DNA of 5,340 nucleotides from Hungatella sp. UBA5982 (lineage in GTDB: Bacteria; Bacillota; Clostridia; Lachnospirales; Lachnospiraceae). The notes below the pieces were generated by a model. That model did not search any database. It worked only from the letters and a program-made list of their open reading frames with translations, and was not told the DNA's origin. Position 1 is the stretch's first letter. Each line of letters starts with the position of its first letter. Position numbers and translations under genes: made by a program. The stretch covers positions 32,209-37,548 of the forward strand of contig DJBG01000042.1 of NCBI GenBank assembly GCA_002429965.1, written 5' to 3'. Below, piece after piece: positions 5,304 to 5,340 of this stretch.

Positions 5304-5340
5304 TTAATGTGTCATTGTGCATATATTTCCAACTTTAACA

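Overview
The window looks like a chromosomal segment of an anaerobic, endospore-forming Firmicute, most likely a clostridium of the Lachnospiraceae type. This rests on a clear SpoIIID sporulation regulator, strong AAGGAGG-type ribosome binding sites, AT-rich spacers with classical Rho-independent terminators, and a cytoplasmic-type GH3 glycosidase next to an AraC-type regulator. The genus is an inference. All four intact genes and the one broken gene lie on the minus strand, so the window is read from right to left.

Right end (about 4560-5340): a sugar-utilisation module. An AraC-family regulator begins at 5118 with a good ribosome binding site. After 26 codons it runs into the far C-terminal part of its DNA-binding domain in another frame, so the middle of the gene is missing and it is called a pseudogene. 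Its own promoter (5150-5178) carries an imperfect dyad. At the extreme right edge a near-consensus sigma-A promoter (5275-5303) points rightwards, implying a divergent gene outside the window. Between the AraC remnant and the next gene lies a hairpin with a U-tract that probably ends the regulator transcript.

Centre (2402-4561): one large GH3 beta-xylosidase/beta-glucosidase gene with no signal peptide, probably a cytoplasmic enzyme for imported xylo- or gluco-oligosaccharides. It ends in an exceptionally good terminator with a GAGA tetraloop (2278-2317). The AraC protein was probably its regulator, so its control may have changed.

Left half (444-2161): a two-gene envelope operon under a sigma-A promoter with a perfect -10 box. 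It encodes a bactofilin (polymer-forming cytoskeletal protein), followed 24 bp later by a membrane-anchored M15 (VanY/LdcB-like) D-alanyl-D-alanine carboxypeptidase. A strong terminator at 387-422 closes the unit.

Left end (18-348): spoIIID, with a TTG start and a plausible sigma-E promoter, the mother-cell sigma factor expected from Bacillus subtilis.

I see no CRISPR array, insertion sequence, tRNA/rRNA gene or phage gene, and no convincing new multi-gene system. The most notable points are the internally deleted AraC gene, the bactofilin/carboxypeptidase pair, and the nested inverted repeats in front of spoIIID.
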